Of a stretch of DNA of 64,000 nucleotides, positions 63,937 to 64,000 are shown in pieces. The DNA lies in assembly GCF_900095795.1 (NCBI RefSeq), contig NZ_LT608328.1, positions 3,093,001-3,157,000 of the forward strand. Direction: 5' to 3'. Each line of letters starts with the position of its first letter. Position 1 is the stretch's first letter. The DNA is from Petrimonas mucosa. GTDB taxonomy: Bacteria > Bacteroidota > Bacteroidia > Bacteroidales > Dysgonomonadaceae. The notes beneath the pieces were generated by a model that did no database searches, was not told the DNA's origin, and saw only the letters and a list, made by a program, of their open reading frames with translations. Both the position numbers and the translations under genes were made by a program.

Positions 63937-64000
63937 CTATTTTTTCACTATTGTAATACTGTTTTCGCCTTTCAATTCCGCGTTTTTCAAGGTAAGTACG
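63937..64000 (-). CDS. C-terminal end of a gene extending beyond the window
   Basis: The last 20 codons of a frame open from the right edge, ending LTLKNAELKGENSITIVKK and a TAG stop at 63937-63939. The alternating pattern looks like a terminal beta-strand pair of an exported protein. Too short to assign; the stop lies 10 bases before the putative small exported gene. Confidence 0.45.
   Translation of the reverse strand, partial: VLTLKNAELKGENSITIVKK

Overview
The window comes from a chromosome of the order Bacteroidales. The signs are SusC/SusD pairs, DUF4959/DUF4998/DUF5000 lipoproteins, promoters of the TTTG-N19-TAnnTTTG type, glycine-lipid acyltransferases, a Bacteroidetes-style murein cluster and few strong Shine-Dalgarno sites. 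Gene content suits Dysgonomonadaceae (Proteiniphilum/Petrimonas-like), but the genus is a guess. No rRNA, tRNA or CRISPR array was seen.

1-14.3 kb is a glycan-use region: the 3' end of a susC, a susD and two surface lipoproteins that share a C-terminal DUF5000 domain. A 2.1-kb IS1634-like insertion sequence sits between the two lipoprotein genes, exactly at the stop codon of the first. An orphan outer-membrane protein and an ECF sigma factor follow, then a Tat-exported Gfo/Idh oxidoreductase with a giant HEAT-DUF1080-DUF1080 protein. The last two fit the 3-keto-glycoside route of sugar cleavage.

14.5-19.8 kb is one operon: ECF-transporter S component, small phosphoribosyltransferase, TonB receptor, Tat-exported DUF362 protein and a membrane polyferredoxin. 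It looks like uptake of a scarce compound tied to membrane redox chemistry; the substrate is unknown.

19.8-35.8 kb (minus strand) is the division and cell-wall cluster mraZ-rsmH-ftsL-ftsI-murE-mraY-murD-ftsW-murG-murC-ftsQ-ftsA-ftsZ, followed by a GatB/YqeY-domain gene. A 400-bp AT-rich gap separates it from the divergent glycine-lipid pair glsA-glsB. 38-49.2 kb is mostly housekeeping: flavodoxin, arginine deiminase, HAD phosphatase, rsmI, RecD-like helicase, DUF3822, rsmD and malic enzyme, with several conserved unknowns.

49.3-58.2 kb is accessory: DUF4256, DUF2200, GNAT, DUF1801, YciI-like (signal peptide broken by a frameshift) and VOC genes; an ABC-2 exporter with a NEW3-domain protein; and a three-gene cassette of membrane/winged-helix-like protein, cytoplasmic subtilisin-like protease and a 76-residue I9-inhibitor-like protein. 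That cassette is my best candidate for a poorly described system.

58.5-64 kb holds a second susD-susC pair (minus strand) with a short HTH regulator divergent from it. Around the regulator are remnants of small genes that look recently inactivated.
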